A DNA stretch of 64,000 bases, taken from NCBI GenBank assembly GCA_905221615.1, contig CAJNDT010000308.1:44722-108721 (forward strand). The letters are read 5' to 3'. The notes under the pieces were generated by a model. The model saw only the letters and a program-made list of their open reading frames with translations, was not told the origin of the DNA and ran no database searches. The position numbers and the translations under genes were made by a program. Each line of letters starts with the position of its first letter. Positions within the stretch are counted from its first letter, which is position 1. This document shows, piece after piece, positions 18,116 to 29,687 of the stretch. This DNA comes from Symbiodinium sp. CCMP2592. Its lineage: Eukaryota > Sar > Dinophyceae > Suessiales > Symbiodiniaceae.

Positions 18116-19912
18116 GGGTTCCTTAAAGGGTTGTTTAGAGTTTAGGGTTCCTTGAAGGGTTTGGGGGTTAGGGTTCCTTACAGGGCTTAGGGCTTGTAGG
18201 GTTCCTTAAAGGGTTGTTTAGAGTTTAGGGTTCGTGGAAAAGGGTTTGGGGTTTAAGGTTCCTTTTTTAGCGTAAGGTTTAGGGTTCCTAGGATTCCTTC
18301 ACGGGCTCCTTGTAGGGTTCCATTTTTGGGCTTAGGGCTTAGGGTTTAGGGGTTTGGGGTTTATGTCCTTCTAGGATTCAGGGTTTAGGGCTCCTTGACG
18401 GGGTTCCGTTTGGGTGGTCCTTACAGGTGTCTTTTGTAGGATCCCTTAAAGGAGCCCTCATAGGAACTCTTACGATTCCTTGAAGGTGTCCTGTAAGGGT
18501 CCCTTTTAAGGTTCCTTAAACGGTTGTTTTGAGGATTCCATTCTGGGTTTTATGCGTTAAGGGCTGCCTTCATGGTTTAGGTGTTTAGGTTTTTTAAGGG
18601 CTTCTCAATAAGCTCTAGAAGGGTTCTATAAGGGTTACCACCTTCAGTAATTGGAACCAGGTTTAGGGGGTCCTCTGTGGTTGTCGAAAGGTTCTTCAGA
18701 ACGGTCTTTTGGGTGCTAATGAGGATATCATCGGTTTGTTTTGTAGGGTTTCGCCTGTAACTGTAACTGTTTGGGTTTGGGTTGTTGTAGGGGCTTTGTT
18801 GGTTCGTTTATACGGGTTTTATAGTAATATTTCAGGTCGTCACAAGTGTGTTATAGGTTGATCAAAGGCCTCTGAGATTTTCTGCTTCTTAGATGAGGAT
18901 CAGGTTGGCTTGAGGCACAGAGGGCCGAATTTTGTTTCGGCTCAGGGTGTAAAGCTTAAGGTTCAAGATTTAAGGTTTCGGGTTCAGGCTTTGGCAATTG
19001 CTGTGCAGTTTCAATACGGACTTATTGTGAACCCAAGGCCAAGGACTGGATACTTCGTGGAAGTTTGGAAGCTATGGGGCTTGTACGGTGTAGTATTTAA
19101 GGTGTATTCGCTAGTTTAATTTCGGTATTAGGATTTAAGATTCCATGTTATGTTGTGTAGTGAATATTAGAGGATTGAACTTGTATGAAACGAGCAGCTA
19201 GAAAGTAGTTTGGTGATCCACAGGTCAGGTTGCGAGGACTCATGACGGGTTGACAATTGGAATCCAGCCCGCGGAATATTGACCAGGCCTAAGACATTTG
19301 AACAGGGCCTGGAACCGACACACACAACCCGAAACTACCAGTATATCTTTAAGGGCTCAGAGTTTAGGGTTCAGATTTTAGGGTTCGTACTCTTCGTCTG
19401 CGAGGTTGGCATTGGATGCCTCGGAGTTGATAACACGGCTTTACTTCACACTTCAGGCTCCAGAGACTAGTCTACTGCTTGTGAGTGGACCGTCTTCGCC
19501 GTCGTACAGGGAAGTAACACCACGTCGGTCTCGAGAAAACCGCATAATAATGGGACAAAACCCGAGGTGATGTCAGAGAGTAAACGTACCTACCGTACAA
19601 GCAGCAATCACAGAAACAGGCCGGTAGGAACAAGCTGTGCGTAGTCAGTCCTGAAAGTTCAGGGTTTAGTCTTCAGCACTTCTTGCCTGAACCCTCGCCC
19701 GTGCAGTTTTCCAGCTGCCTAAACAGTTCTACATTCCAGGAGACTTCACAAAGGGTAGTATCCATGATTTCCTGATCCCAGCAACCCCCGAACACCCAAA
19801 TAGCCCAAAGTAGCCAACACAAAAGCTAAACCCTAAACCCGAGAATACTACGTACTCTATCATGCTCAATTAAAGTGTAACCCAAAGCCCTAAACTCCAA
19901 GAGTGCATTAGT
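18116..19912. other. Telomere-like degenerate sequence, gene-free
   Basis: From 18116 to about 18800, degenerate GGTTCCTTAAAGG and TTTAGGG pieces continue the tandem array. The rest is largely unique, with scattered CCCTAAA runs near 19835 and 19880. No gene supported. Confidence 0.4.
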
Positions 19913-20167
19913 TTAAAGTAGCAGTTCACATGTTCGTTGTGATAAAAAGAGTTGCGAACCTACGTACAGTTCTGCTTTCCTAGCCAGGAGCTCCGAACTA
20001 AGCAGCGAGAGCGAGCCGTTTGCAGTGCTTTCCTCAGTGACGTCTGGACTCAGGGATCCGTTTTGGTTGAAGAATATGCATGCCAGAATAATAATCATAC
20101 TGACAGCCAGAAAAGATGCTAATACAATATAGCATAGTCTAGTATAAGAGATTGTAGCATATAGCAT
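19913..20167 (-). CDS. Possible small membrane-protein ORF or exon, unrecognised
   Basis: An 84-residue frame on the minus strand from an ATG at 20167. A hydrophobic segment of about 22 residues (CYIVLASFLAVSMIIILACI) comes first, then a polar Ser/Glu-rich tail (DVTEESTANGSLSLLSSELL). The amino-acid use is more protein-like than most frames here, but there is no family match I recognise and no supporting neighbour. It could be a chance frame or an exon. Confidence 0.25.
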   Translation of the reverse strand: MLYATISYTRLCYIVLASFLAVSMIIILACIFFNQNGSLSPDVTEESTANGSLSLLSSELLARKAELYVGSQLFLSQRTCELLL

Positions 20168-21032
20168 AGCGACCCATTGAGGGCACTTAGGTTTCCAGTC
20201 TTGGGGTTTATGGTTTTAGGTCTACATGTTCTTCATGGCGAGGAAGTGAAGTCGTTCGATCGGCCGGGTCCTTCAACCGACACCCTCATGGTAACCCCAA
20301 TGACGAGCGATGTCGGCCGGAAAAGCTTGCAGCGGCTTTTGCTTTAGCGGCGGTGAACTTCAGCTGTGTCAGCTTCTTCATCGATTTGGAGACGACAGCA
20401 TGGGATCTGCATGGTTCTGCGGGGTTTCAGGGTTCTGAGGACTTCAGAAAACACAGGAATCGGTGAGTGTTACGGGTGGTCTTCTCCACGCCAGAAACAT
20501 GATTACTAAGTTGCGTGCGCGCTTATTAATTGTCAGAACTGACTCATTTGAGTTCAGAAGACTGCGACACTTCGCACCGCGCCAGAGCAACAATATTTGA
20601 TGCCGCCTCTCCCTGATTTGGAGCAGTTTGCAGGCACGGGGAAGGACTACGCTCGCAAGCCCATAGGCACGGACTGGTCAGATTTGCCTCGTCGTCCTAG
20701 TAGCAGTAGCAGCAGAGCAGTTACTGTCGTCGTCGTAGTCCATGGTAGTCGTAGTCGCAGTGTTTGGCAGCAGCAGCCTCAGGCTCTTGCTGTTTGCTAC
20801 ATTCTGTATATTCTATTTAAGGCCCCTGTATTATAGTACTTTATGGATCCCATTATACTAATCCCGAAAGCCCCTTCTATTGCATGGGAGGCTTCATGTC
20901 CGGCTTGGCCATGAAGCGTGACGTCGGCCAAGCTTCCACACGCCTTCGGGAGGAGGAGTGTCAGCGGGGGGAGACGGATGCATATCAGGATGATGATGCT
21001 AACGGCCGTGATGATGATGATGATGATGCAAT

Positions 21033-21176
21033 GACGGCGGTGGTGGTGGTGGTGGTGGTGGTGGTGGTGGTGGTGGTGGTGGTGGTGGTGGTGGTGGTGG
21101 TGGTGGTGGTGGTGGTGGTGGTGTTGGTGGTGGTGGTGGTGGTGGTGGTGGTGGTGGTGGTGGTGGCGGTGGTGAT
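21033..21176. repeat. GGT trinucleotide microsatellite
   Basis: About 140 bp of almost pure GGT. It is flanked by GAT triplets on the left and, further right, by TA, CATG, CA and CAGA short-unit repeats (21255-21520). Confidence 0.95.
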
Positions 21177-21254
21177 GACCATGACGAGATTGCTCCTGCT
21201 GAAGATGTTGTTGGTGGAGGTGTTGCCTCTTGATGAGGCATGCGCCCCAAACTC

Positions 21255-21520
21255 TATATATATATATATATGTGTATATACATTGATTTGTTTGTTTACA
21301 CATGCATGCATGCATGCATGCATGCATACATGGAAGCACGCATAAATCTGTACATGCGTATGTACATGCAGACAGACATATGCGCGCACGTGTGTACGTA
21401 CACACACACACACACACATACGCACACCCCTTAAGGCATTGTGACTTACCAACGCACTGGCAGACCGAGCGACAGACAGACAGACAGGCTCAGACAGACA
21501 GGCAGGACAGCTGCAGACAG
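21255..21520. repeat. Cluster of four short-unit microsatellites
   Basis: TA dinucleotides (about 21255-21275), CATG tetranucleotides (about 21300-21330), CA dinucleotides (about 21400-21420) and CAGA tetranucleotides (about 21470-21520) follow one another in 270 bp. Confidence 0.9.
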
Positions 21521-21636
21521 AAATGCATACAGGCATTCGTTCAGTGGCTGGTCTTGAACCGATCCTTAGTTCTGAACCCGGCGAAAGCCAAAGACCTTGA
21601 CCGTAGCGCAGTAGTACGTAGCGTGGCAGAAGGTTT

Positions 21637-21778
21637 CTACTTAAAGGATCATGGGACTTATCTATAGCAACTAGAGTTATAACTGAGGTAACCGTACTTG
21701 TAGTTTAATTACACATCATATAACCCCATTGAATGTACTTACAACCTTACGTACTAAGTCCCGTGAACCTCCAAGTAG
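21637..21778. repeat. MITE-like element family B, longer copy
   Basis: Starts CTACTTAAAGGATCATGGG and ends CCTCCAAGTAG, so the terminal inverted repeat extends outside that of copy 1. The total is 142 bp. Confidence 0.65.
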
Positions 21779-21790
21779 AATCCCCACAAG

Positions 21791-21985
21791 TATAGTTACC
21801 TTACTTAGATCCCTATAGTTACTAAGTCCCATGATCCTTTGAGTACTTTACTTATAGCCTTCTAGTTACCTTACTTAGAACCCTACAGTTACTAAGTCCC
21901 ATGATCCTTTGAGTACCTTACTTACTTACAGCCCCTATAGTTACCTTACAACCCTATAGTTACTAAGTCCCATGAGCCCTTAAGA
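21791..21985. repeat. 70-bp tandem repeat derived from the family B end, 3 copies
   Basis: AGTTACTAAGTCCCATGA occurs at 21817, 21887 and 21958, a spacing of 70-71 bp. Each unit also contains TAGTTACCTTACTTAGA or a variant. Confidence 0.8.
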
Positions 21986-22121
21986 AGCTGTTCGCGGCCT
22001 CGTCCTTCGCCAGGAGACCTATGCACCCCGCCAGGCCAGTCCAGGGTTGAGGAAGAGTCTACTTAAGTTTAGGGTTTTGGGTTTAGGGCATAGGGTTTAT
22101 AGGGCTTAGGGTTTAGGGTTT

Positions 22122-22206
22122 ACCTGGACCCCAGAAGTATGTAGAATAATAGCTTTTTTATAGCTTTTGGGCCATTATTTTACCTGCTTTTGGGGGTCTA
22201 CTTAAG
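22122..22206 (+). repeat. MITE-like element family D, copy 1
   Basis: CCTGGACCCCAGAAGTATGT at one end and the diverged inverse at the other, with AGAATAATAGC...GGCCATTATTTTACC internally. The reverse-complement copy is at 23199-23277. Confidence 0.7.
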
Positions 22207-23198
22207 TTTAGGGTTTAGACGTAGTAGAGTAGATAAGCTTCGACCTTTTCGGGGGGTTCGGGTAGGGGTTTTGCGGTTTGGGGGTTCCGGATCTAGGGTC
22301 TGGGAGGTTTCTGAACCAAGATGCAGCAAGATGTGTTCTGCCACGGACACGGACGTTTTGTTCAGCTACCAGTACGTGAACGGGCTCTCGCTTCCAACCT
22401 ACCATTAAAACCAGATCTTTTGCACCTCTCCCCGCGAATGCTTTTAACGCAAAGCCAGATAGACCTTAAACCCTAAACCCTAAACCGGCGACCGGTAAGC
22501 CCTAAACCCAATACCCTCTAGCCTCTCTGGCCCCCAATCCCAAAAGCCCATAGTCCCAAACCCGCACAGCACCTAAGCCCTAAACCCCAAAACCCTAAGC
22601 CCTAAGCCCTAAACACCCCCCAAAACAAAAACCTTAACCCTAGGCACGAATTAAACACCCAAAGACCGGAGACCCCAGTCAGTTTGTCATATTAAAGTAA
22701 CATTTTACATGTTGATGGGTACTTAAACCCAATAAGGAATAAAAATGTACATTTTAAATCCTATCCCAATCAGGAATATACCTTAAATTGTACTAGGATC
22801 CCTAATAATTATGCCCCATTCAGGTCGAGCATAGGAAGCAGATGGCCGATGAATCCATCCTTGGCCGTCCGGAGACGGAGTCGCCGCCTCGGAAAGGTTT
22901 CCGGGTTCTAGGCTTTACGGGTTGGAGGTTTAGGTAGTAGGGTTTAGGATTGAGGGTTCAGGGTTTAGGGGTTTACGGCTTAGGGGTTAAGGGTTCTAGG
23001 CTTGAGGGGTTGGGGGTTTAGGCTTTGGGATTAGGGGGTTGGAGTTGAGGGAGAGGTTTTGGGATTAGGGGTTTAGAGTTTAGGGCTAGGGGTTGGGGTT
23101 TAGGTACTAGGGTTTAGAGGTTCGGGTCTAGGATTGCCGAAGCATTTCCGTACCGGTCCAAGTGCCCAAACAGTAGGGGTCTAGCACACAGAGGGAAA
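22207..23198. other. Telomere-like arrays of both strands, gene-free
   Basis: TTTAGGG-type sequence at about 22205-22310, CCCTAAA-type at about 22465-22640 and TTTAGGG-type again at about 22910-23130. A family E fragment lies near 22775. No gene supported. Confidence 0.5.
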
Positions 23199-23277
23199 CC
23201 TAGACCCCCCAAAGTAGGTAAAATAATGGCCCAAAACCTATAAAAGGCTATTATTCTACATACGTTGAGGGTCCAGG
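23199..23277 (-). repeat. MITE-like element family D, copy 2 (inverted)
   Basis: Reverse complement of the copy at 22122-22206 with scattered differences, placed 1 kb away in the opposite orientation. Confidence 0.7.
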
Positions 23278-24183
23278 AAATATTTATTTGGCTAGGCGAG
23301 ATCTAAAACCATAAACCTTTGCGGATCCCCAGTGCGAAGAACGCTCGCATACTTTGTGACTCGGCTTCAGCAGCGCATAGTAACACGAAGCGCAGCACCA
23401 GTCATCTTGGCAAGAAGAACCCAAGTTTGCCAAAACAACACTCGTTACTTCCTGAACAGTTCTCAGCACGTGTTTTGTCATAACCAAAGGAAGGCAATCG
23501 CAGGACTACGGTAGTGAGGTAAAGCCTAATTAATAAAGCATCGCCACGACAAGGCGGGACAGAGAGCAGCAGCTTCTGAAGCAGCAGCTTTTCGAAAAGC
23601 AGCCGCCTCAGATTGCAACGCCAACTCCTGCCTCTCACTGTCAATGCCGTGCGTGCGTCGAAAAACGCATGAACTTCGGTTTCATCCTAAGCATATGGAC
23701 GGCGGTCTTCGGATGTGTTGGGCCTCAGCACCACCCTGAACTCCCAAGCCATATAAGCCTTAACTCCAAATCCCTAAACCCAGGTATGGCAACATCAACC
23801 CCAGGACGAACGCCAAGGAGCACCTGGTTCCGCTAGTGGCGATGCAAGTTCTGCTGCCATTTAGCCGGACATAGTCGTGTTCGTTTCAGAAGATGTATAT
23901 AGGGTGCTTTGACGCATGTTAGTGCCGATTGTTGTTGACTAGCGTTCGTTACGGTTGAAGGTCGGGTCCCAGCAAGCTGGTGTTTTTTGCACGCAGGTTT
24001 ATTTGCGTATCAGTTCCTTGCAACAAAAACCTCAAGCGCAAACCCCAAGCCCCTAAACCTTGATCTAGGAACTGCTGTGTGAGGGGCTTTGGTACCGGAT
24101 TTTGCTTCTGATGACTCTCATAAGAAGAGGAAGTAGGTGTAGTAGCAGTCGTCGTTTTCTTGTAGCAATAGTCCTCGGCATCG

Positions 24184-24189
24184 TCGTTT

Positions 24190-24231
<42 letters not shown>

Positions 24232-24289
24232 CAGCAGCAGCAGTAGTAGTAGTAGCAGCAGCAGCAGTAGTAGTAGTGGTGGTGGTACT

Positions 24290-24329
<40 letters not shown>

Positions 24330-24380
24330 GCAGCAGCCGCCAGAGCAGCAGAGCAGCAGAGCGGCAGCAGCAGTAACAGG
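24184..24380. repeat. AGT/AGC trinucleotide microsatellite
   Basis: Blocks of AGT and AGC alternate, with short GGT and CCGC interruptions. Confidence 0.95.
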
Positions 24381-24977
24381 CAGCGGTACACAATGACAAG
24401 TAGCGGTAACAGAAGTTTATCAGTTCGGCATTTCTGCAAAGTCGAAGAGCATCCTTCTTGCTGATACTGCACAAACAGATGCACAGGCAAACCGCACTGC
24501 TTATTGCTGCACTGGTTCCCTGTCCAAGCATCACAAGACAGAGGCTGTGCCCCAACCCTAAACCCTAAACCCCTTGCACATGTATACTTTTATGCCACAT
24601 GCCCACAGAGGGTTGGCCTCGATGGGCATCCAAGCTATACGAACCAAGACAAGCCGAAGCGCAGACCCGAGCCCTAAACCCTGTCATGTTTGAAGTTGAG
24701 TCCCTGCGTTCTGGGCCTAGGCCCTGGCCATAGACTTCATGTTTGCAGGAACAGCAGCAACCTGCTGACATGGACATCGAAGTTCCCACCTTAGCTGATT
24801 CTCTTCCAGAGAGCTTCCTCTTTCGATGGAGGTAACAGCATCTGGATTAGGGATGCTTGGATCTCCATCTTACTGTACAATGCCCTGGTTTGTGCTGGCT
24901 TGTCAGGGGTGCGGAGGGGTAGTTCCAAGTTGGGTTGGGATCGTGCATTTGTTCCATGAAAATCCGCTTGCAATTTT

Positions 24978-25094
24978 GAAGGGGCCTCAATACAAGGTCC
25001 CGAATTATTACCAATTCTATTGTCGGGGTTCCTTGATACGGGTGTAGTATAATGTACCCCCAAACCCTATTCTAATTATTAAGGCCCCCATAGT
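24978..25094 (+). repeat. MITE-like element family A, copy 4
   Basis: Begins GAAGGGGCCTCAATAC and ends TTAAGGCCCCCATAGTA, with the family core between. Confidence 0.65.
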
Positions 25095-26117
25095 ATGCAG
25101 ACCCCGTTCGATTGGGATCCACACTAGCGTCGCTGCTCGCCGCAGCCACAGCCCTCGCCCTTACTCCCGTTTCTCTGACGAGGATGCATCCGTGCTGCGG
25201 CTGGGATGAGAGTTGCAACCGGTCAGCCGAGAAAAAAGGCTGTCGTTGCAGTCATCGTCACTATCCTCACCATTTTCACCGTCCGTTTCCTCACAGGTGC
25301 CTTTGACTCATTGAACGATTGAACTGTCACCATCAACATCGGCAATGGTGTCGGCAGTGCCATCGTTGTCATCGCAACACACAAGCAGCCTTCGCTTGAT
25401 CATTAACATTGGAAAAAAGAGCAACTGGAGTAGTGCTTGGTGCTACAGCTGCAGGTTAGGACCAGTGCTTCATGCAGTGCTTGCACCCCAACCGATCTTG
25501 TTCGCGGCTTCTGGCTACTTCGTTATGTTCAGCTGGTGCTAAGTCGCCAAGGGTGCCACATCGTTTTGAAGTGTCACTGATACCATCACTAGTTGTTGCC
25601 ACCTGTGGCTCACAGTGTTTTCCTATTGCATTTGTTGAAGTTGTTGTGATGACAGGCAAAACCTGCTAGACCCAACTCTACTTAGTTGTCCACATCACGT
25701 CCTGTCATCGTAGGTATGGTATGACGCAAAAGAGGGACAAGGAGAGTCGTATAGGACGATCGTTCTTGAGAGCAGGATTTTGCAGACGTGGCTTTCTGAA
25801 CAAGGCAAGCACACAACCCGAGTCGTAGCCACAAATTAGTGCTCCGGTGGTACACTGTAGTCCGAGAGCTTTATTGCCATGGATTTCCCGTCGAGAAACG
25901 GCAGTTTGGGCGGGCGATCGGATGGAAAGAGGATGATTGTTACGAAGACACCGCCAGCCCGGACCGATGGTCAAGGTGACTTGTCAATATGGTATATAAT
26001 ACATCGTATTTCGTATTTGTCCTATAGTATATAGTAGACAGCGTCAGATAGCGCCTCATCTGCTGAGGTGACCCTCGTATCGTAAGATGTCGTGGCAGTT
26101 AAGGTGAAGTAAATCCT

Positions 26118-26330
26118 ATGGTCGACGAAGCAGACCTCGTGAAGGAAGTCGTCTACTCTCTGCTGAGTGCTAAAGGTGGCGCCACCTCCACACAGCAGGT
26201 GCAGGTTGCCGTCAACTCCTCCCTGCCTCCCGGTGTAGACTTGGCAGATTGCAGAATCATCCCTGGCAAAGTCTTTTCAATTCTTGTGGAGCCTAAACAG
26301 CTTGCAGCACTCTCCTCTTGCAATCCCTAG
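26118..26330 (+). CDS. Small ORF or exon, unrecognised
   Basis: A 70-residue frame from ATG 26118 to TAG. The sequence is protein-like: an N-terminal acidic helix (VDEADLVKEVVYSLLSAKGG), then a stretch ending in DCRIIPGKVFSILVEP, with balanced composition and good GC at third positions. I do not recognise the family. It may be an exon whose true 3' boundary precedes the stop, since the last residues (LSSCNP) look less constrained and run into telomere-like sequence. It could be the first member of the exon-like series described further right. Confidence 0.4.
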   Translation: MVDEADLVKEVVYSLLSAKGGATSTQQVQVAVNSSLPPGVDLADCRIIPGKVFSILVEPKQLAALSSCNP

Positions 26331-26839
26331 CTTCTTGAGGGCCAAAGTCGCTATCCCTAAACCCCCGAGACCCTGAACCTTAAGCCACCCCGGGTCTGAG
26401 GATTCAGATTGCCAAGACGAACTTTCCCTTGGTGGTGGCCGCAGTCTTCTCGGCCCTGGAAACACAGAAGGTCTCAGACCAGCACAAGCCACTGAATAGC
26501 AATGATAAGGATATGATAGGCTTAGAATTTTAGAAGAAGCATATCGTCGAGTCGGGATCGAGTTGAGAGGAGGCTTAGGGAAACCGCACTGCGGCTATAG
26601 TAAGTCTCGTTATATTTTCAGTGAGCTCTCAAGGGGGCAGCCTCAGGTTGTTGCCTCCTTTTGTTGTTCGTTTGGTTTGCTCTGATCGTCGCCGCTGTCT
26701 GTCGCGGAGACTGTTGCTTGGCTGTCATGAAGTGGCACTCATACTAGATGTTCTGTCGTGCAATCTGTTTGGTCGTTCCTTAATACGCCTTCAACCCTAC
26801 TTGAAATTCTAGCTCAAGGCTACTACCCTAAACCACAAA

Positions 26840-27370
26840 CCCCACAGCAAAGCAGCTTCGACCGAAGTGACAAACCCCTAAACCCTAAATCCCAAACCCG
26901 GGAGGTCAAGTCGATAAGCCCTAAACAATAAATCCCTAAAGCCACGGCCCTTAAATCGGAAACCCAAAAGCCTGAATCCCGAGCACTAAAGCCTATAAGC
27001 CCCAAGACAAGAGCCCTGAACACCATCGGAAGCCCCACATCCCAAACTCTACGCCGAAACCATAAATCCCTAAAGCCTGAGCCCTTAAATCGGAAACCCT
27101 ACACCCCCAAACCATAGACCCCTAAAGCCTAAGCCTTTGAATCGGCAACCCCACATGTCAAACTCTTACACCCCCAAACCATAAATCCCTAAAGCCCAAG
27201 CCCCAAAATCGGAAACCTGAAAGGCCCAATCCCCAGCCCGAAATCCCAAGGCCTTAAATCGGAAACCGTAAACCACAAGCCCTAAAGTCTAAGCCCTTAA
27301 ATCGGGTAACCCCCTCAACCATAAACCCTAAAGTCTAAGAGCCCTTAAGTCGGAAACCCCAAAGGCTCCA
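26840..27370 (-). repeat. Degenerate telomere-like tandem repeat with a TCGGAAACC motif
   Basis: CCCTAAA-type sequence in which TTAAATCGGAAACC or a variant recurs near 26951, 27085, 27137, 27206, 27254, 27297 and 27344, at irregular spacing of about 43-134 bp. Confidence 0.7.
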
Positions 27371-27444
27371 GCTTCTTCGGCTCCTCTGCCAAGTCCTCGA
27401 GACGAGACGGAGCGACGCAGAGGGGAAGCCCTGTGAGGTGCTTC

Positions 27445-27690
27445 GGACGTTTGGGGTTTGGGTGAAGTTTAGGGCTCAAGGGCTTGAGGACTTAAGGGCT
27501 TAAGGGTTTAGGGTTTCGGTTTTGAGGGCTCAGGGCTTAAGGGCTTAAGGGTTTAAGGGATTTAGGGCCTAGGGTTTAAGAGCTTAGGCTTAGGGCTTAG
27601 GCTTAAGGGTTTAGGGCTTAAGGGTTTAGGGCTTAAGGGCTTACAGGTTTGGGGTTGAAGGGTTTAACAATTTAAGGGTTGCAGGGTTTA
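27445..27690 (+). repeat. Degenerate telomere-like repeat, opposite strand
   Basis: GGCTTAAGGGTTTAGGG-type units, the G-rich strand now on top. It directly follows the C-rich array that ends near 27370. Confidence 0.75.
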
Positions 27691-28372
27691 GGGGTTTGGA
27701 GTCCGCCCGCGTAACTTGCGACGAGAGGTCGACCGGACCTTGGCGAAGAATCTCACCAGGCCAGATTCCCGGTTTCCGAGGTTGTGTTTAGGGCCTTGGA
27801 GTGTTGTTCTTTCGATGTCTTTGGTCTAGAGGAGCTTCAAGGGCAATAAACAGTGTTCTCATTTGCCTCATGCCCTGTACCCCGAAGCTTGCTTTTCTTC
27901 CGTTCACGCGGGGTGTGGGATTATGGTTGCGCTGGGGTTGGGGGCATTCAATCTCAAGGAATTGGGGGGTCTACCCATAGGCCCCAAAGCAGCTCCTTTT
28001 TGGAACTCATATTTAGAATCCTACAAGGTAATCCCAAAACAGGCTTCACGGCCCAGATTTATCCTGCCAACAAGCGATTTTCACCGATTATTCTTTGCAT
28101 CCTAAACCACGGCATAGCTATTAAAACCATCATGAATCTGAGTAAAAATTCTCATTCAAGCTTGATGCGGCCACCCCGCTCGGAGAGCAGGCACCTCGTG
28201 GCAGAGGTCCTGGTTGGCGCAGGGGATGCCCGACAACGCGCCGTAGCCGACGTGCTTGTAGAGTTGGCCCCGATGCACCCGGACTTGGCTCGGATGCCCG
28301 CAAGTGGTTGGGTAAATTCGGGGTTCTCGGCCCTTTCTAACAAATATACAGGGTCCTACAATAGTAGTACTG

Positions 28373-28516
28373 GGTGGTGGTGGTGGTGGTGGTGGTGGTG
28401 GTGGTGGTGGCGGTAGCAGTAGTAGTAGCAGTAGTAGCAGCAGCAGTAGCAGCAGCAGCAGCCACAGCAGCAGCAGCCGCAGCAGCAGCAGCCACAGCAG
28501 CAGCAGCAGCAGCAGC

Positions 28517-28593
<77 letters not shown>

Positions 28594-28624
28594 CAGCAGG
28601 AGCAGCAGCAGGAGCAGCAGCAGG

Positions 28625-28660
<36 letters not shown>

Positions 28661-28712
28661 CACAACAGCAGCAGCAACAGCAGCCACAACAGCAGCAGCA
28701 ACAGGTGCAAGG
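28373..28712. repeat. Composite GGT, AGC and GGAGCA microsatellite
   Basis: GGT (28373-28410), mixed AGT/AGC, a hexanucleotide GGAGCA block (about 28519-28620), then AGC/CCAC. It is open in all frames because of the triplet structure. Confidence 0.95.
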
Positions 28713-29285
28713 AGAAGCTGCAAAAGTCGCGATGTATGACATGTCGTAGCAGTTGTGTTCTTATGTTACACAGGCCAAATTCGGGTACACAACTGCCAGC
28801 TTTACCGCCAGTGCCCACCACCATCACCGTCATTATTATCATTATCATCATCATAATCATCGAAACCGAGTAGCTAACATCCTCGTCATGTTCTTGTTTA
28901 TAATCATATTCGTATCCACATGCGCACTCAAGTTCTTTGTCAGAGGCATGGCAGCAGCAGTAAGAGCCTGTCGCAAAGCCTAGGTCATCGGTGACCTTTT
29001 GGCTGGCATTGCTTCCTCTTCTGCTGAAAAGTCTGAGAAGGACTGAATGAAAGACATTCGCTCAGAAAGAGATGTCCCTGTTGGCTTGCTAAGCCTTGAT
29101 ACTGAGGGTCTGTCAGTGTATGGGCAGGCCAGAGATGGTTGAGTCCGCGTGTATGACCGGGTTTCATTACCCCTTGATTTTCCAACCTGCTGGATCCCCA
29201 TGGCTTCGCGACTTAGGCAGCAAGCGACCCGGGCTAGATATATCACAAGCCTTTCAGCTGCTCTTCCTCCGCGAGCCTTGCACAG

Positions 29286-29504
29286 GAGAAGCTGCCAGTG
29301 CAGCTGGTGCAAATCCTCTCGGAGGTCTTGCTCGGAGGGACTTCGGATGCTTCGGTTGGTGAAAGTCAAATTGAAAACAGAGAACCGAAGCTGACTACAC
29401 GGCAGCGCAAACATGAACGCATCCTCGAAGTGGTGACTGAAGGAGGGGTGCATACGACAGCACGACTGAGAGACTCTGTTTGGGGGTTGCAAATGCTGGC
29501 ATAA
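29286..29504 (+). CDS. Exon-like coding stretch (partial gene)
   Basis: Directly after a TTGCACAG acceptor, the frame opens with EKLPVQLVQILSEVLLGG and continues with a charged segment (NREPKLTTRQRKHERILEVV). The final part to the TAA at 29502-29504 may be intron. The composition is protein-like, and the AG|G acceptor context fits alveolate splice sites. The helix-rich leucine pattern is compatible with an armadillo/HEAT-type protein, but there is no firm family match. The next exon-like stretches in the same direction are at 29688 and 29898. Confidence 0.35.
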   Translation, partial: EKLPVQLVQILSEVLLGGTSDASVGESQIENREPKLTTRQRKHERILEVVTEGGVHTTARLRDSVWGLQMLA

Positions 29505-29687
29505 GCCTATTTGAAGGATGAAAGGACTCAGTTGGCAAGTATAATCAGGAAACTACTCATACAGCTACGAAAAGACAAGTCCAGACACAAGTTGCATACT
29601 GACAACTGATCGTGTAACCTCAGCTAGGCCACTCTGTGACTTGCCCTCCAGGTTGCCAGCACATTCCCGCTGAGCCTTCGGTCGCGG

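Noticed and set aside
18930..18950. TTTTGTTTCGGCTCAGG resembles the dinoflagellate spliced-leader end
   Set aside because: The leader ending TTTTGGCTCAAG is not matched, and no donor or Sm-like site follows.
20797..21417. Histidine-rich minus-strand frame of 206 codons
   Set aside because: It is the complement of the GGT array plus ATG-type tetramers.
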